64,000 nucleotides of DNA from Allomuricauda sp. CAU 1633 (GCF_017313225.1 NZ_JAFLNE010000001.1:682001-746000), one strand, 5' to 3'. Numbered from the stretch's first letter, positions 1 through 9,040 are shown. Made by a program: numbers and translations. The notes: a model not told the origin generated them from the letters alone.

Positions 1-246
1 ATTGTGGTGTCCCGGCATTATTTGGGAAGCATCAACCATACCCTTTTGACCTTGCAAAAATTGCAGGAAAAGAAGGTGAAAGTCGGTATAATTTTCAGTG
101 GCGATGAGCATCCGACAACTGAGGAAATCATTTTGAAGAAATCTGAAGTGACTTTTTTGGGACGAATCAACGAGGAACAAAAGTTTGACAAGGAAGTCAT
201 TAAAAAATATGCAGAGCAGTTCAAGTCTGTTCTGGAATCATTCTAG
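1..246 (+). CDS. bioD: Dethiobiotin synthetase, C-terminal part
   Basis: This is the last 81 codons of a gene cut by the left edge of the window. The fragment opens with SRHYLGSINHTLLT, which matches the conserved region of BioD that ends the ATP-binding fold, and later has a typical C-terminal helix. BioD closes the ureido ring of dethiobiotin from DAPA, CO2 and ATP in the cytoplasm. The placement fits: bioA, a ketoacyl synthase homologue and bioB follow on the same strand from 1803 to 5430. The last 9 bases overlap the end of the convergent glycosyltransferase gene. The family call rests on a short fragment plus context. Confidence 0.85.
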   Translation: MVVSRHYLGSINHTLLTLQKLQEKKVKVGIIFSGDEHPTTEEIILKKSEVTFLGRINEEQKFDKEVIKKYAEQFKSVLESF

Positions 247-1722
247 CCGCTGGTAAATGAGTCCACGACCCACGGTTTCCACCAAGGTGTAGTGTTCCAT
301 CAAATAAGTGTCAATATAAGAGTTGACCTCAATCAATTTTTTGTCAAAAATCTTTTTTCCGTTCCGAGCCACCAAGGTTTTGGGTTGAAGCACTTCCATG
401 ATATACCGCAATTCTTCCATGCCGGTCTTTCTTGGATTTTCCATATAAGGGAAAATCTCTTCCCGAACCACATTGCTTGGATGTGTGGCTGCTTTGGTGG
501 GTGGACTCTCGTTCAGCACCCAATATCCAATATGATATTCTGTAAAAAAAATATTTTTGGTTTCTAGGTTGTGCTCAACAATGTAATTGGGCACATCAAT
601 TCCCTCCCCATTAAAAAAAGAACCCTTTTCCAATTTATGGGAAACAATATTGGCGTATTCCAAATAGGATTCCATTGGAATAAGAGCCAAAAGCAAAAAA
701 AGCAAGGGTCTATATCGTTTTTTAGGTTGCGGAAGTTTTCCCACCGCCATGCTAAAAGGTATTAAAATCAAAGGATAGAGTTGAATCAGATAATGACCAT
801 TGATTTTGCCCGCCTGCATAAACGACAATAAAGTTCCAACGACTATAGCGGTTAAAATTTGTAGTTCCCTAGCCTTCCAGTCAATAATTTTGGTTGCAAA
901 TCCTGCGGTGAGCAAGCCCAAAATCACGATTAAAAAGGGCAAGGTTTTCAAGGGGGAATGGAATTTTCCTTCGGAATAGGCCAGTGGGGCCTCAAAAATG
1001 GACTGCCACCAAAGATGTGTGTTTCCTTCCAAATAATAAGGAAGAACCGTTAGTAACACGATTAAGACCGTGCCCATGCCCATAAAGACCAAACCTTGGA
1101 AAGTAGACCACAACTGTCGATTTTTATAGCCAATCCATAAAAGGCATAATCCCAAAATTAAGACAGGATAGGCCATGTTTAATTTGGACATGACCGAGAG
1201 TCCCAAGAGAAGCCCAGAAATAAAATACCAAATTCCACCATTTTTGAGGAACACCACATACAAAGCGGTCATAAAAAAGAAAGTACAGATATGTTCAGAC
1301 ATTACGCCCTGCAAACTTCCAAAGAGACTTAGAAAGAACACACAGAACACGGCACACCAAAAGGCAATTTTTTTGGAAGTTATTTGGGACGCTATTCCAT
1401 AGGTGAACAAGGAAGTCAATGCTACCAATACAGTTCCAAATAACCGAATGGCAATAAAACTTTTCCCGAATAATTTTATGACGATGGCAAAGAACAAAAA
1501 TGTTATTGGTGGCTTTAGGTCCCAAAGCTGGGTGTAAGGCAAATGACCATCCACCCATGATTGTCCCATGATGATAAAAGTGCTTTCGTCACGATCAACA
1601 TAATCCCTAAAGAAAAAGGGAAACCGGATAAAAAGGGCCACCAAAAACAAAATCAATAGAACCGCCTTCCAGTTAAAGTCTTCATATCGGATAGAAGTAA
1701 GGGAGGGGATTTTAGTAAACAC
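238..1722 (-). CDS. GT39/PMT-type membrane glycosyltransferase
   Basis: The 494-residue product is very hydrophobic, with about ten or more membrane helices. Near residue 45, after the first helix, it carries the acidic motif DRDEST, the position of the catalytic Asp-Glu pair in the PMT_2/ArnT-like GT39 fold; downstream is the motif WDLKPPITF. Such enzymes move a sugar from a polyprenyl-phosphate donor to a protein or lipid on the periplasmic side. The C-terminal 120 residues form a soluble domain. The start is GTG. The gene lies between bioD and bioA but on the other strand, so a link to biotin is not implied. Donor and acceptor cannot be told. Confidence 0.75.
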   Translation of the reverse strand: MFTKIPSLTSIRYEDFNWKAVLLILFLVALFIRFPFFFRDYVDRDESTFIIMGQSWVDGHLPYTQLWDLKPPITFLFFAIVIKLFGKSFIAIRLFGTVLVALTSLFTYGIASQITSKKIAFWCAVFCVFFLSLFGSLQGVMSEHICTFFFMTALYVVFLKNGGIWYFISGLLLGLSVMSKLNMAYPVLILGLCLLWIGYKNRQLWSTFQGLVFMGMGTVLIVLLTVLPYYLEGNTHLWWQSIFEAPLAYSEGKFHSPLKTLPFLIVILGLLTAGFATKIIDWKARELQILTAIVVGTLLSFMQAGKINGHYLIQLYPLILIPFSMAVGKLPQPKKRYRPLLFLLLALIPMESYLEYANIVSHKLEKGSFFNGEGIDVPNYIVEHNLETKNIFFTEYHIGYWVLNESPPTKAATHPSNVVREEIFPYMENPRKTGMEELRYIMEVLQPKTLVARNGKKIFDKKLIEVNSYIDTYLMEHYTLVETVGRGLIYQRLE

Positions 1723-1802
1723 GGTCAGGATTAAGTTTTTTGGCTATTAATTGTCATCTTTGCAAGATAGATAAATTAAGGGGTTTGCGTAAGACAGAAG
1801 CA

Positions 1803-3071
1803 TTGGAAAAATTAACGGACAGAGACAAAAAACACCTTTGGCACCCATTGACCCAGCATAAGGTGAGTCCTGATATGTTGGGTATTGCAAGAGCCGAAGG
1901 GGCATTGATTTTTGATGAGGATGGAAAGGATTATGTGGATGGTATTGCATCGTGGTATACCTGCATGTATGGACACTGTAATCCCTATATTTTGAAAAAA
2001 GTTTCGGAGCAGATGCAGCGTTTGGACCAAGTGGTGTTCAGTGGCTTTACCCATGAACCGGCCGTAAAACTTTCCGAAGAACTCATCAAGATTCTACCCG
2101 AAAACCAAGAGAAACTTTTCTTTTCAGACAATGGTTCCACCGCCACGGAAGTGGGTATAAAAATGGCCTTGCAATATCACCATAATCAAGGCGAAAAACG
2201 AAATGTTTTGTTGGCTTTTGAGGAAGGATTTCACGGCGATACCTTTGGGGCGATGTCGGTCTCGGGTCTTTCCGTATATAATGGTCCTTTTGCCGATTTT
2301 TTTATTGAGGTGGAGCGTATCCCGGTGCCCACAGAAACGAATATCCACCAAATTCTGACATTTCTAGAAAGGCGATTGGAGCATAACAATATTGCTGGGT
2401 TCATTTATGAGCCTTTGGTTCAGGGAGCTGCGGCCATGAAAATGCACGATGTAGATGGTTTGGATAAAATTCTTGGGCTTTTAAAGGAGCATGGTATACT
2501 ATTGATTGCTGATGAGGTAATGACGGGGTTTGGCAAAACCGGGAAATATTTTGCCTCTGATTATTTGGATACTCAACCCGATATCATGTGCCTTTCCAAA
2601 GCCTTGACGGCAGGTCTGGTTCCCATGGGGCTTACCACCTGTACCCAAGAGGTCTATATGGCATTTTACAGTGATGATGTGGCCAAAGGACTGTTTCATG
2701 GGCATACCTATACGGCTAACCCATTGGCCTGTGCGGCGGCTTTGGCAGCATTGGAGCTGCTTCAAACCGAAGAAATCCAGACTGGGATACAAAATACCAT
2801 CCAATGGCACCAAAAATTTGATGAAGAGATAAAGCATCACCCAAAAGTGGCCAGTACGCGTCAGTTGGGGGTCATTTATGCCTTGGATTTGAACATAAAA
2901 ATGGAGCGTTATGGTAATTTGAGAAACCAACTTTTCAAGCACTTTATGGACCAAGGCGTTTTTCTAAGACCTTTGGGTGAAACCATTTATATTTTGGCGC
3001 CTTTCATTACAACCAAGGAGCAAATGGAACGGATTTATGGGGCTATCAAGTCGGCCTTGGAATTGGTATAA
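1803..3071 (+). CDS. bioA: Adenosylmethionine-8-amino-7-oxononanoate aminotransferase
   Basis: This PLP-dependent class III aminotransferase converts 8-amino-7-oxononanoate to 7,8-diaminononanoate, using S-adenosylmethionine as amino donor. Visible signatures are HLWHPLTQHK near the N-terminus (BioA-specific), the PLP region LLIADEVMTGFGKTGK with the aspartate that contacts the pyridine nitrogen, and LSKALTAG with the Schiff-base lysine. The reading frame is open upstream to a TTG at 1740, but homologues begin a few residues before RDKKHLWHPL, so I place the start at TTG 1803 (422 residues). TTG 1785 is the alternative. A degenerate -7 box, CATCTTTG, lies at 1755-1762, inside the longer reading frame. 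The ketoacyl synthase gene follows after 9 bases. Confidence 0.93.
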   Translation: MEKLTDRDKKHLWHPLTQHKVSPDMLGIARAEGALIFDEDGKDYVDGIASWYTCMYGHCNPYILKKVSEQMQRLDQVVFSGFTHEPAVKLSEELIKILPENQEKLFFSDNGSTATEVGIKMALQYHHNQGEKRNVLLAFEEGFHGDTFGAMSVSGLSVYNGPFADFFIEVERIPVPTETNIHQILTFLERRLEHNNIAGFIYEPLVQGAAAMKMHDVDGLDKILGLLKEHGILLIADEVMTGFGKTGKYFASDYLDTQPDIMCLSKALTAGLVPMGLTTCTQEVYMAFYSDDVAKGLFHGHTYTANPLACAAALAALELLQTEEIQTGIQNTIQWHQKFDEEIKHHPKVASTRQLGVIYALDLNIKMERYGNLRNQLFKHFMDQGVFLRPLGETIYILAPFITTKEQMERIYGAIKSALELV

Positions 3072-3080
3072 GTTGAAAAT

Positions 3081-4247
3081 ATGTTGAAAGAACCTATTTC
3101 CATAACCGCGTTGTCATCAATTTCATCCTTGGGGGGTGGAGCGCAAGAAGTTTGGAATTCCTACTTGAATGAAAACCATTGCTTTTCAAAACTTGAAATT
3201 GGAAAACAGGAAGTTTGGGCTTCTCCCTTAAATAAAGAGGTCCAGAAATCAATTGAAACGCTACGCCAATCCGATCATAAATACAAGGATTTGGACGATT
3301 CCGTTTTGTTCGCCATCTACACAGCTCGAAAGGTAATCCAAGAAGCTGGATGGAAATCAGGATCCAATTTTGGGGTGAACATTGGATCCTCCCGAGGAGC
3401 CACATCCCTTTTTGAAAAATATCATCAAGAATTTTTGGAACAGGGAAAATCATCTACCCTTAGTTCACCAACCACAACTTTGGGCAATATTTCGTCTTGG
3501 GTGGCGCACGACTTAAAATCAAAAGGGCCAGAAATTTCACATTCCATCACTTGCTCCACCGCTTTGCATGCATTGTTAAATGCCGTGGCTTGGATTCAAA
3601 GTGGGTTGACCGATAAATTTTTGGTTGGAGGCAGCGAAGCCCCATTGACTCCATTTACCATAGCGCAAATGCAGGCTTTGAAAATCTATTCAAGAGAAAC
3701 AGACACCCACCCCTGCAAGGCTATGGATTTGAAAAAAAATCAGAATACTATGGTTTTGGGTGAAGCGGCGGCATTAGCCTGTTTGGAAAAAGGAGAAAAA
3801 TCCAACGCCTTAGCCTTGGTGGCTGGTATTGGGTATGCCACCGAGCCTTTGGAGCATAGTGTTTCTATTTCCACAGACGCCCAATGTTTTCAAGATTCTA
3901 TGAAAATGGCCTTGAAAAGTGCAGGGATTGATAAAGTGGATGCCATTGTAATGCATGCTCCAGGAACCATTAAGGGAGATTTAACGGAGTACAATGCCAT
4001 AAAAAAAGTTTTTGGGGAAAGTATGCCATTCTTGACCACCAACAAATGGAAAGTGGGCCACACCTTTGGCGCTTCGGGATTGTTGAGCTTGGAGTTGGCC
4101 GTTTTAATGTTGCAGTACCAGCAATACATTCCAACACCTTTTTATCAAAATAAGAATGAGCAAAAAAAGCTGGGAACCGTCATGGTAAATGCCGTTGGCT
4201 TCGGGGGGAATGCCGTAAGTATTCTGCTGAAAAGCTCAAACCCATAA
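3081..4247 (+). CDS. Beta-ketoacyl-ACP synthase family protein in biotin cluster
   Basis: The 388-residue protein is a thiolase-fold condensing enzyme of the FabF/FabB type. Cys158 in the context SITCSTA is the expected nucleophile. His292 in MHAPGT and His327 in VGHTFGASG complete the Cys-His-His triad, with a lysine just before the second histidine, so it should be able to condense. It starts with ATG 9 bases after bioA and ends 82 bases before bioB, so it probably belongs to the biotin unit. By inference it takes part in making the pimeloyl precursor; a role in other acyl chains is possible. Identity to FabF looks low, which suggests a specialised paralogue. Confidence 0.8.
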   Translation: MLKEPISITALSSISSLGGGAQEVWNSYLNENHCFSKLEIGKQEVWASPLNKEVQKSIETLRQSDHKYKDLDDSVLFAIYTARKVIQEAGWKSGSNFGVNIGSSRGATSLFEKYHQEFLEQGKSSTLSSPTTTLGNISSWVAHDLKSKGPEISHSITCSTALHALLNAVAWIQSGLTDKFLVGGSEAPLTPFTIAQMQALKIYSRETDTHPCKAMDLKKNQNTMVLGEAAALACLEKGEKSNALALVAGIGYATEPLEHSVSISTDAQCFQDSMKMALKSAGIDKVDAIVMHAPGTIKGDLTEYNAIKKVFGESMPFLTTNKWKVGHTFGASGLLSLELAVLMLQYQQYIPTPFYQNKNEQKKLGTVMVNAVGFGGNAVSILLKSSNP

Positions 4248-4278
4248 AAAACAAGCTATTTCTTAAATCGGGTTATTC

Positions 4279-4311
4279 TTGGTTTTAATCGTGAAGAATG
4301 CCTTATTTTTG
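4279..4311 (+). promoter_or_regulatory. Candidate promoter of bioB
   Basis: TTG at 4279-4281, a 22-base spacer, then TATTTTTG at 4304-4311. This fits the Bacteroidota consensus of TTG and TAnnTTTG with 17-23 bases between. Transcription would begin near 4318, about 12 bases before the bioB ATG at 4330. That argues against the upstream in-frame TTG at 4279 as a start codon. Confidence 0.6.
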
Positions 4312-4329
4312 AACCAGATTCCAAGTATT

Positions 4330-5430
4330 ATGAGCAACACGAAGCACAACTGGACCAAGGAAGAAATTCTCGAAATTTATAACAAACCTTTAATGGAATT
4401 GCTGTATGAGGCAGCTACCGTTCACAGGCAGCACCATGATCCAAATACGGTTCAGGTTTCTACTTTACTTTCCATTAAAACAGGAGGTTGTCCAGAAGAC
4501 TGTGGGTATTGTCCGCAAGCTGCTCGCTATCATACCGATATTGAGGGCAACGATTTGATGACCGTTCAGCAGGTGAAAGCACAGGCATTGCGTGCTAAGG
4601 CTTCTGGTAGTTCCCGGGTGTGCATGGGTGCGGCTTGGAGAAATGTAAAGGACGGACCCGAATTTGATCAGGTGTTGGACATGGTCCGTACCATCAACAA
4701 ATTGGATATGGAAGTCTGCTGTACCCTGGGAATGGTCACCGAGAATCAGGCTAAACGCTTGGCCGAAGCTGGCCTGTATGCCTACAACCATAACTTGGAT
4801 ACTTCAGAGGAATATTACAAAGAAGTCATTTCTACCCGTGGGTATGAAGATCGTCTGCAAACTATTGAGAATGTCCGTAAGACCAATGTAACTGTTTGTA
4901 GTGGTGGAATTATCGGTATGGGTGAATCTGAAGGGGATCGCGCTGGGATGTTGGTGGCCCTTGCTACGTTAAATCCCCAGCCAGAATCAGTTCCAATCAA
5001 TGCTTTGGTTGCTGTTGAAGGTACTCCTATGGAAGATCAAAAACCCGTTGAAATCTGGGAAATGATTCGAATGGTGGCCACTACCCGAATTGTTATGCCC
5101 AAAACCCAAGTACGTTTATCTGCTGGACGTACTGAAATGAGCCGTGAAGGTCAGGCCATGTGCTTTTTTGCAGGGGCCAATTCCATTTTTGCGGGCGATA
5201 AATTGTTGACGACTCCCAACCCAGATGTAAATGAGGATATGGCCATGTTCCAACAATTGGGATTGAATCCCCAAAAAGCCTTTGTAAAAGCACCCCAACC
5301 GAAAACTGTTGAAGCGGCCGAGTCACAATTTCAGCCTTTGGGGGAGAAGCCCAAATGGTCCAGACCGGGGCATACGATTGACCGCAATGAAGCGGCTAAA
5401 CAAAAAACAGGGGTAGTTTCCAAGCAATAA
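4330..5430 (+). CDS. bioB: Biotin synthase
   Basis: BioB is a radical-SAM enzyme that inserts sulfur into dethiobiotin in the last step of biotin synthesis. The radical-SAM cluster motif CxxxCxxC is present as Cys54, Cys58 and Cys61 in [12 protein letters not shown]. Further signatures are CMGAAWRN, the YNHNLDTS segment, and [10 protein letters not shown] with the arginine that ligates the second cluster. The product is 366 residues, slightly longer than the E. coli enzyme because of a C-terminal tail that looks disordered (from about residue 325). I chose ATG 4330 because a good promoter ends at 4311. It has its own promoter but lies in line with bioA and the ketoacyl synthase gene. Confidence 0.97.
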   Translation: MSNTKHNWTKEEILEIYNKPLMELLYEAATVHRQHHDPNTVQVSTLLSIKTGGCPEDCGYCPQAARYHTDIEGNDLMTVQQVKAQALRAKASGSSRVCMGAAWRNVKDGPEFDQVLDMVRTINKLDMEVCCTLGMVTENQAKRLAEAGLYAYNHNLDTSEEYYKEVISTRGYEDRLQTIENVRKTNVTVCSGGIIGMGESEGDRAGMLVALATLNPQPESVPINALVAVEGTPMEDQKPVEIWEMIRMVATTRIVMPKTQVRLSAGRTEMSREGQAMCFFAGANSIFAGDKLLTTPNPDVNEDMAMFQQLGLNPQKAFVKAPQPKTVEAAESQFQPLGEKPKWSRPGHTIDRNEAAKQKTGVVSKQ

Positions 5431-5459
5431 GGTTTCAAGATTTTTTAAAAACCTTTTTA
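5429..5459 (+). terminator. Possible weak terminator after bioB
   Basis: AAGGTTT at 5429-5435 pairs with AAACCTT at 5449-5455, followed by a few T residues. The stem is only 7 bp and AT-rich with a 13-base loop, so this is tentative. Confidence 0.3.
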
Positions 5460-5490
5460 CTAATTTAGTAGTTTCAAACTCATTGAAATC

Positions 5491-6360
5491 TTGAAGCTAA
5501 ACCTTGAACAGATTCCTAGGGAGGAGACCCTTTCCAAGAAGGAGTTTATCCAAAAATACTTCAAACCTCAAAAGCCAGTAGTCATAGAAAGGTTCATTGA
5601 GGATTGGCCTGCGTACTCCAAATGGAGTTTGGATTATATGAAGGATGTGGCAGGCGAAAAAGAAGTTCCACTGTATGACGATCGGCCTGTAAAGCATGAC
5701 GAGGGCTTTAATGAGCCCCATGCCAAAATGAAGATGCGGGAGTACATCGACTTGCTAAAAAGCAAACCCACCAAATACCGAATTTTTCTGTGGAATGTTT
5801 TAAAGGAAGTTCCGCAGCTCCAAAAAGATTTTTCGTATCCGGATTTTGGGCTGCCTTTGATGAAGGGCCTACCGATGTTGTTCTTTGGTGGAAGCAACTC
5901 ACATACTTTCATGCATTACGATATTGACTTGGCCAATATTTTCCATTTTCATTTTGAAGGGAAAAAACAGTGCATTTTATTTTCCCAATCCCAGACGAAG
6001 TATTTGTATAAAATTCCACATTCCTTGATTACTCGGGAGGATATCGATTTTGATGCCCCGAATCTGGATAAATGGCCCGCCCTAAAACATGCTAAGGGTC
6101 ATGTGGCCCAATTGGAGCATGGAAACGTGCTTTATATACCCGAAGGGTATTGGCATCATATGAAATATATCACTCCTGGATTTTCCATGAGTTTGCGCGC
6201 CATAGCACGAAAACCCAAGAATTTTGGCAAGGCAGTGTACAACATTTTCTTTATGCGTCATTTTGATAATTTGATGCGCAGGTTAAAGGGACAAGATTGG
6301 ATAGATTGGAAAAATGAAGAAGCTGTGGTTCGGACGGAGCGGTTATTGGCTCAAAAATAA
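5491..6360 (+). CDS. Cupin-like / JmjC-type Fe(II) oxygenase
   Basis: The 289-residue protein belongs to the cupin_8/JmjC-like group. The metal triad is visible: His142 and Asp144 in MHYD, and His222 in PEGYWHHM. The N-terminus has the usual KPVVIERFIEDWPA segment (residues 28-41). Members are 2-oxoglutarate-dependent hydroxylases, often acting on proteins such as ribosomal proteins, but the substrate here cannot be read from sequence. The start is TTG at 5491, giving the N-terminus MKLNLEQIPR; no better start lies nearby. It is separated from bioB by about 60 bases and converges with recX, with stop codons directly adjacent. Confidence 0.8.
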   Translation: MKLNLEQIPREETLSKKEFIQKYFKPQKPVVIERFIEDWPAYSKWSLDYMKDVAGEKEVPLYDDRPVKHDEGFNEPHAKMKMREYIDLLKSKPTKYRIFLWNVLKEVPQLQKDFSYPDFGLPLMKGLPMLFFGGSNSHTFMHYDIDLANIFHFHFEGKKQCILFSQSQTKYLYKIPHSLITREDIDFDAPNLDKWPALKHAKGHVAQLEHGNVLYIPEGYWHHMKYITPGFSMSLRAIARKPKNFGKAVYNIFFMRHFDNLMRRLKGQDWIDWKNEEAVVRTERLLAQK

Positions 6361-6831
6361 CTAGATCAATTCTTGGAGTTTTTCGTAGACCAAATGGCTT
6401 TCCCAACCTCGGTACAGAAGATAATCGGCCAATTTTTTCTTTCTTTTTAACGGGTTGGACTCTTTGATCTGTTCCAATCTTTTTTTGGCGAGCCCATCAA
6501 GGGTATTGTGGTAGTCTTCTTCCGTAATTTCGGCTAGGGCACTTTTAATGTTGAAGGTCGAAATCTGACGTTGTTTCAATTCTAGAACAATGCGTTTTCT
6601 GCCCCACTTTTTTATGTTGAATTTTCCGTGGGCAAAACTTTTGGCAAAACGCTCCTCGTTTAAATAGTTTTCCTGAATTAAGTGGCCAACGATTTGATCA
6701 ATGGCTTCAGGAATCATACGCATACCCTTTAGTTTTTCAACGACCTCATAGTGGCAACGTTCTTGGTAAGCACAGTAATGCTCCATTTTTTTTGTGGCCT
6801 CGGGCAGGGTATAGCTTTTGGTATACGGCAT
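6361..6831 (-). CDS. recX: Regulatory protein RecX
   Basis: This 156-residue protein matches RecX, which binds RecA filaments and limits their activity. It shows the tandem three-helix repeats of the family: LIQENYLNEERFAKSFAHGK followed by KWGRKRIVLELKQR, the most conserved block. I set the start at the internal ATG giving MPYTKSYTLPEA; an ATG seven codons upstream (6852) would lie inside the terminator hairpin of rng. No recA is in the window. It lies just downstream of rng on the same strand but behind that gene's terminator, so it may depend on read-through. Confidence 0.9.
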   Translation of the reverse strand: MPYTKSYTLPEATKKMEHYCAYQERCHYEVVEKLKGMRMIPEAIDQIVGHLIQENYLNEERFAKSFAHGKFNIKKWGRKRIVLELKQRQISTFNIKSALAEITEEDYHNTLDGLAKKRLEQIKESNPLKRKKKLADYLLYRGWESHLVYEKLQELI

Positions 6832-6850
6832 TTTCAAATGTACATAAAAC

Positions 6851-6880
6851 AAAAAAGCGACCCCATTTCTGGAGTCGCTT
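6851..6880 (-). terminator. Intrinsic terminator of rng
   Basis: On the minus strand a 10-bp stem is formed by positions 6871-6880 and 6855-6864, with one G-U pair and a 6-base loop, followed by a run of U (complement of A6851-6856). It begins about 5 bases after the rng stop codon. Confidence 0.8.
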
Positions 6881-6884
6881 CTTA

Positions 6885-8435
6885 TTATGGTCGTATTGTT
6901 TTACCGTCTTTATCTTTAAAACGGTATTCAAGATATTTGTAGGCATCCCTAGGTTGAACCTTGATCCATTTTTTATAGGTTTTGAACCACTTGGAACGCA
7001 TGGAGGGAAATCCTTTAGTAATGTAAGCCGCAATAAACGGATGTATATTCAATATAATTCCGTTGTTCTTGTGGTCACCTTTTAAGATTCGCTCCAAATC
7101 CGCTTGGATATGGTCTATCAAGACTATTGGCGCTTCAACTTCGGCACCAGTGCCATTAGGGTTTTCTTCGCTGGTCTTAATATTCATTTCTGGACGTACC
7201 CGTTGTCTGGTGATTTGTACAAGTCCAAACTTGCTGGGGGGCAAAATCTTGTGTTTGGCCCTATCGTCCTTCATTTCATTCCTTAGGTGATCGAAGAGTT
7301 TTCTTCTGTGCTCACCCCGGGTCATATCTATAAAATCTATAACAATGATTCCGCCCATATCCCGCAAACGCAATTGTCTTGCAATTTCTGTTGCGGCGAG
7401 CAGATTTACTTCAAAAGCGGTATCCTCTTGGTTTTTGGCCTTGTTGGAACGATTACCACTGTTCACATCAATGACGTGAAGCGCTTCGGTATGTTCAATA
7501 ACAAGATATGCCCCACGGCTCATGGAGGCCGTGCGTCCAAAAGAGGTCTTGATTTGACGCTCGATCCCAAACTTTTCAAAAATTGGGGCTGGACCTGAAT
7601 ACTGCTTTACAATGGATTCTTTTTCGGGTGCTATTTCGTGCAAATAATCCTTGATTTGGTTGTAGAGCGTTTCCTCATCAACATGAATCCCTGTAAAGGA
7701 ATCGTTGAAAACATCCCTTAAAATGGAGGAAGCTCTGTTGAGTTCCACCAATACTTTGGCGGGATGCGGTGCTCTTTGCAATTTCTTGCACATTGCTATC
7801 CATTTGGATAACAAATTCTGAAGATCTTTGTCTAGTTCTGCAACTTTTTTGCCTTCTGCTACGGTACGGATAATTACGCCAAATCCTTTGGGTTTAATGC
7901 TCTTTACAAGTCGTATGAGCCTGTCCTTTTCCTCCTTGCTCGCTATCTTTTGCGATACCGACACTCGGTCTGAAAAAGGTACCATTACCAAGTATCGGCC
8001 AGCAATGGAAAGTTCTGAGCTGATTCTTGGTCCCTTGGTGGAGATGGGTTCCTTTACAATTTGTACCAATAATGACTGATTGGCTTTGATAACATCATTG
8101 ATGCTGCCATTCTTGTCTATATCTTTTTCAAATGGAAAATCTTTAAGGGTAAAGTCCTTTAACTTCCCCATTCTAACTTTTTTGATGAATTTTAACATGG
8201 AGGACAGCTGCGGACCAAGGTCATGATAGTGCAGGAACGCATCTTTTTCATAACCTACGTTGACAAATGCCGCGTTTAGGCCTGTAACGGGTTTTCGTAT
8301 CTTGGCTAGGAAGATATCCCCTACGGAAAAGTTGTTGTTGTCCTCTTCTTTGTGTAATTCTATAAGTTTTCCATCCTTGAGTAAGGCAAAATCGACTGCT
8401 TCAGGACTAGATCTAACAATTAATTCTCTATTCAC
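6885..8435 (-). CDS. rng: Ribonuclease G/E family endoribonuclease
   Basis: The protein is an RNase G-type single-strand endoribonuclease for rRNA maturation and RNA turnover. An S1 domain lies at about residues 20-120 (VGDIFLAKIRKPVTGLNAAF). The DNase I-like catalytic part has the metal aspartates in HVIDVNSG and VIDFIDM. The Zn-link pair CxxC of E. coli RNase E is not seen. I place the start at GTG 8435 (MNRELIVRSS, 516 residues), because homologues begin there; TTG 8489 would add 18 residues of no family resemblance. The leader contains an inverted repeat (8499-8504 with 8513-8518). Confidence 0.93.
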   Translation of the reverse strand: MNRELIVRSSPEAVDFALLKDGKLIELHKEEDNNNFSVGDIFLAKIRKPVTGLNAAFVNVGYEKDAFLHYHDLGPQLSSMLKFIKKVRMGKLKDFTLKDFPFEKDIDKNGSINDVIKANQSLLVQIVKEPISTKGPRISSELSIAGRYLVMVPFSDRVSVSQKIASKEEKDRLIRLVKSIKPKGFGVIIRTVAEGKKVAELDKDLQNLLSKWIAMCKKLQRAPHPAKVLVELNRASSILRDVFNDSFTGIHVDEETLYNQIKDYLHEIAPEKESIVKQYSGPAPIFEKFGIERQIKTSFGRTASMSRGAYLVIEHTEALHVIDVNSGNRSNKAKNQEDTAFEVNLLAATEIARQLRLRDMGGIIVIDFIDMTRGEHRRKLFDHLRNEMKDDRAKHKILPPSKFGLVQITRQRVRPEMNIKTSEENPNGTGAEVEAPIVLIDHIQADLERILKGDHKNNGIILNIHPFIAAYITKGFPSMRSKWFKTYKKWIKVQPRDAYKYLEYRFKDKDGKTIRP

Positions 8436-8570
8436 CTGAATCGATTTTGTATTTACCCCATAAGGTTTTTGGGATAAATGATTAAACAATATATAGAATC
8501 GGTTCTATTTCAAACCGACTGAAATTCGTTTCTTGAATCTCTATGTCAAAGAACGTGTAAATACAAAATG

Positions 8571-8599
8571 AAAAAGTAGTTGGACAACAACTACTTTTT
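8571..8599 (-). terminator. Terminator of the hup unit, overlapping a stop codon
   Basis: A perfect 12-bp inverted repeat: 8571-8582 pairs with 8588-8599 across a 5-base loop. On the minus strand the stem ends in a U run. The TAG stop of the 29-residue gene (8591-8593) sits inside the stem. It could also work on the plus strand. Confidence 0.8.
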
Positions 8600-8680
8600 C
8601 TTGTGTCGGTTAGCTCTCCTGCGTTTCTTACGCTTGTGGGTAGCTACCTTATGTCTTTTTCTTTTTTTACCACTCGGCAT
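8591..8680 (-). CDS. 29-residue extremely basic protein, probably ribosome-associated
   Basis: ATG at 8680 opens a short frame whose product begins MPSGKKRKRHKVATHK and ends NRHKKK. About two thirds of its residues are Lys, Arg or His. It lies 27 bases downstream of the HU gene, runs in the same direction, and ends in a strong terminator, so it is very likely a real gene. Short peptides of this composition are usually ribosomal. By recall it resembles a conserved Bacteroidota peptide next to hup, and it recalls the mS38/bS22-type basic peptides; the newly described Bacteroidota protein bL38 is another possibility. The name is left open. Confidence 0.75.
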   Translation of the reverse strand: MPSGKKRKRHKVATHKRKKRRRANRHKKK

Positions 8681-8707
8681 AGTACTCTCCTTTTGTGTTA
8701 GTTATTT

Positions 8708-8998
8708 TTATTTTACTTGTACGTTACTCTTAACGCCTTCAACAAACACTTTTGCTGGTTTAAAGGCAGGAATATTGTGCGCGGGGATTTTAATGGTAGT
8801 ATTCTTTGAAATGTTCCTACCTGTTTTTTCGGCTCTTGTCTTGATGATAAAGCTTCCAAAACCTCTTAAATAAACGTTGTCTCCGTTTTCCAAGGAAGAC
8901 TTAACCTCCTCCATAAAAGATTCCACTGTTGCTTGTACGTCTCCTTTTTCAATTCCTAGTTTTTCTGAGATTCTAGTTACAATATCTGCTTTCGTCAT
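8708..8998 (-). CDS. hup: HU family DNA-binding protein
   Basis: The 96-residue protein is an HU/IHF-type histone-like factor that bends DNA. It begins MTKADIVTRISEKLGI and carries the beta-arm region FGSFIIKTRAEKTGRN followed by PAHNIPAFKP, the standard HU signature including the arm-tip proline. HU proteins act as dimers in the nucleoid. The gene is divergent from mutY and cotranscribed with the 29-residue basic peptide gene downstream. A good -7 box lies 34 bases upstream. Confidence 0.96.
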   Translation of the reverse strand: MTKADIVTRISEKLGIEKGDVQATVESFMEEVKSSLENGDNVYLRGFGSFIIKTRAEKTGRNISKNTTIKIPAHNIPAFKPAKVFVEGVKSNVQVK

Positions 8999-9032
8999 TT
9001 CTCTTGATTATTTTTCTTATTTTTTCGGCTTG

Positions 9033-9040
9033 CAAATATA
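9033..9040 (-). promoter_or_regulatory. -7 promoter box of hup
   Basis: On the minus strand TATATTTG, an exact TAnnTTTG match, lies 34 bases before the hup ATG. No clear TTG is seen at the -33 position. Confidence 0.5.

Noticed and set aside
2499..2954. 151-codon minus-strand frame inside bioA
   Set aside because: It is antisense to bioA and carries no recognisable feature.
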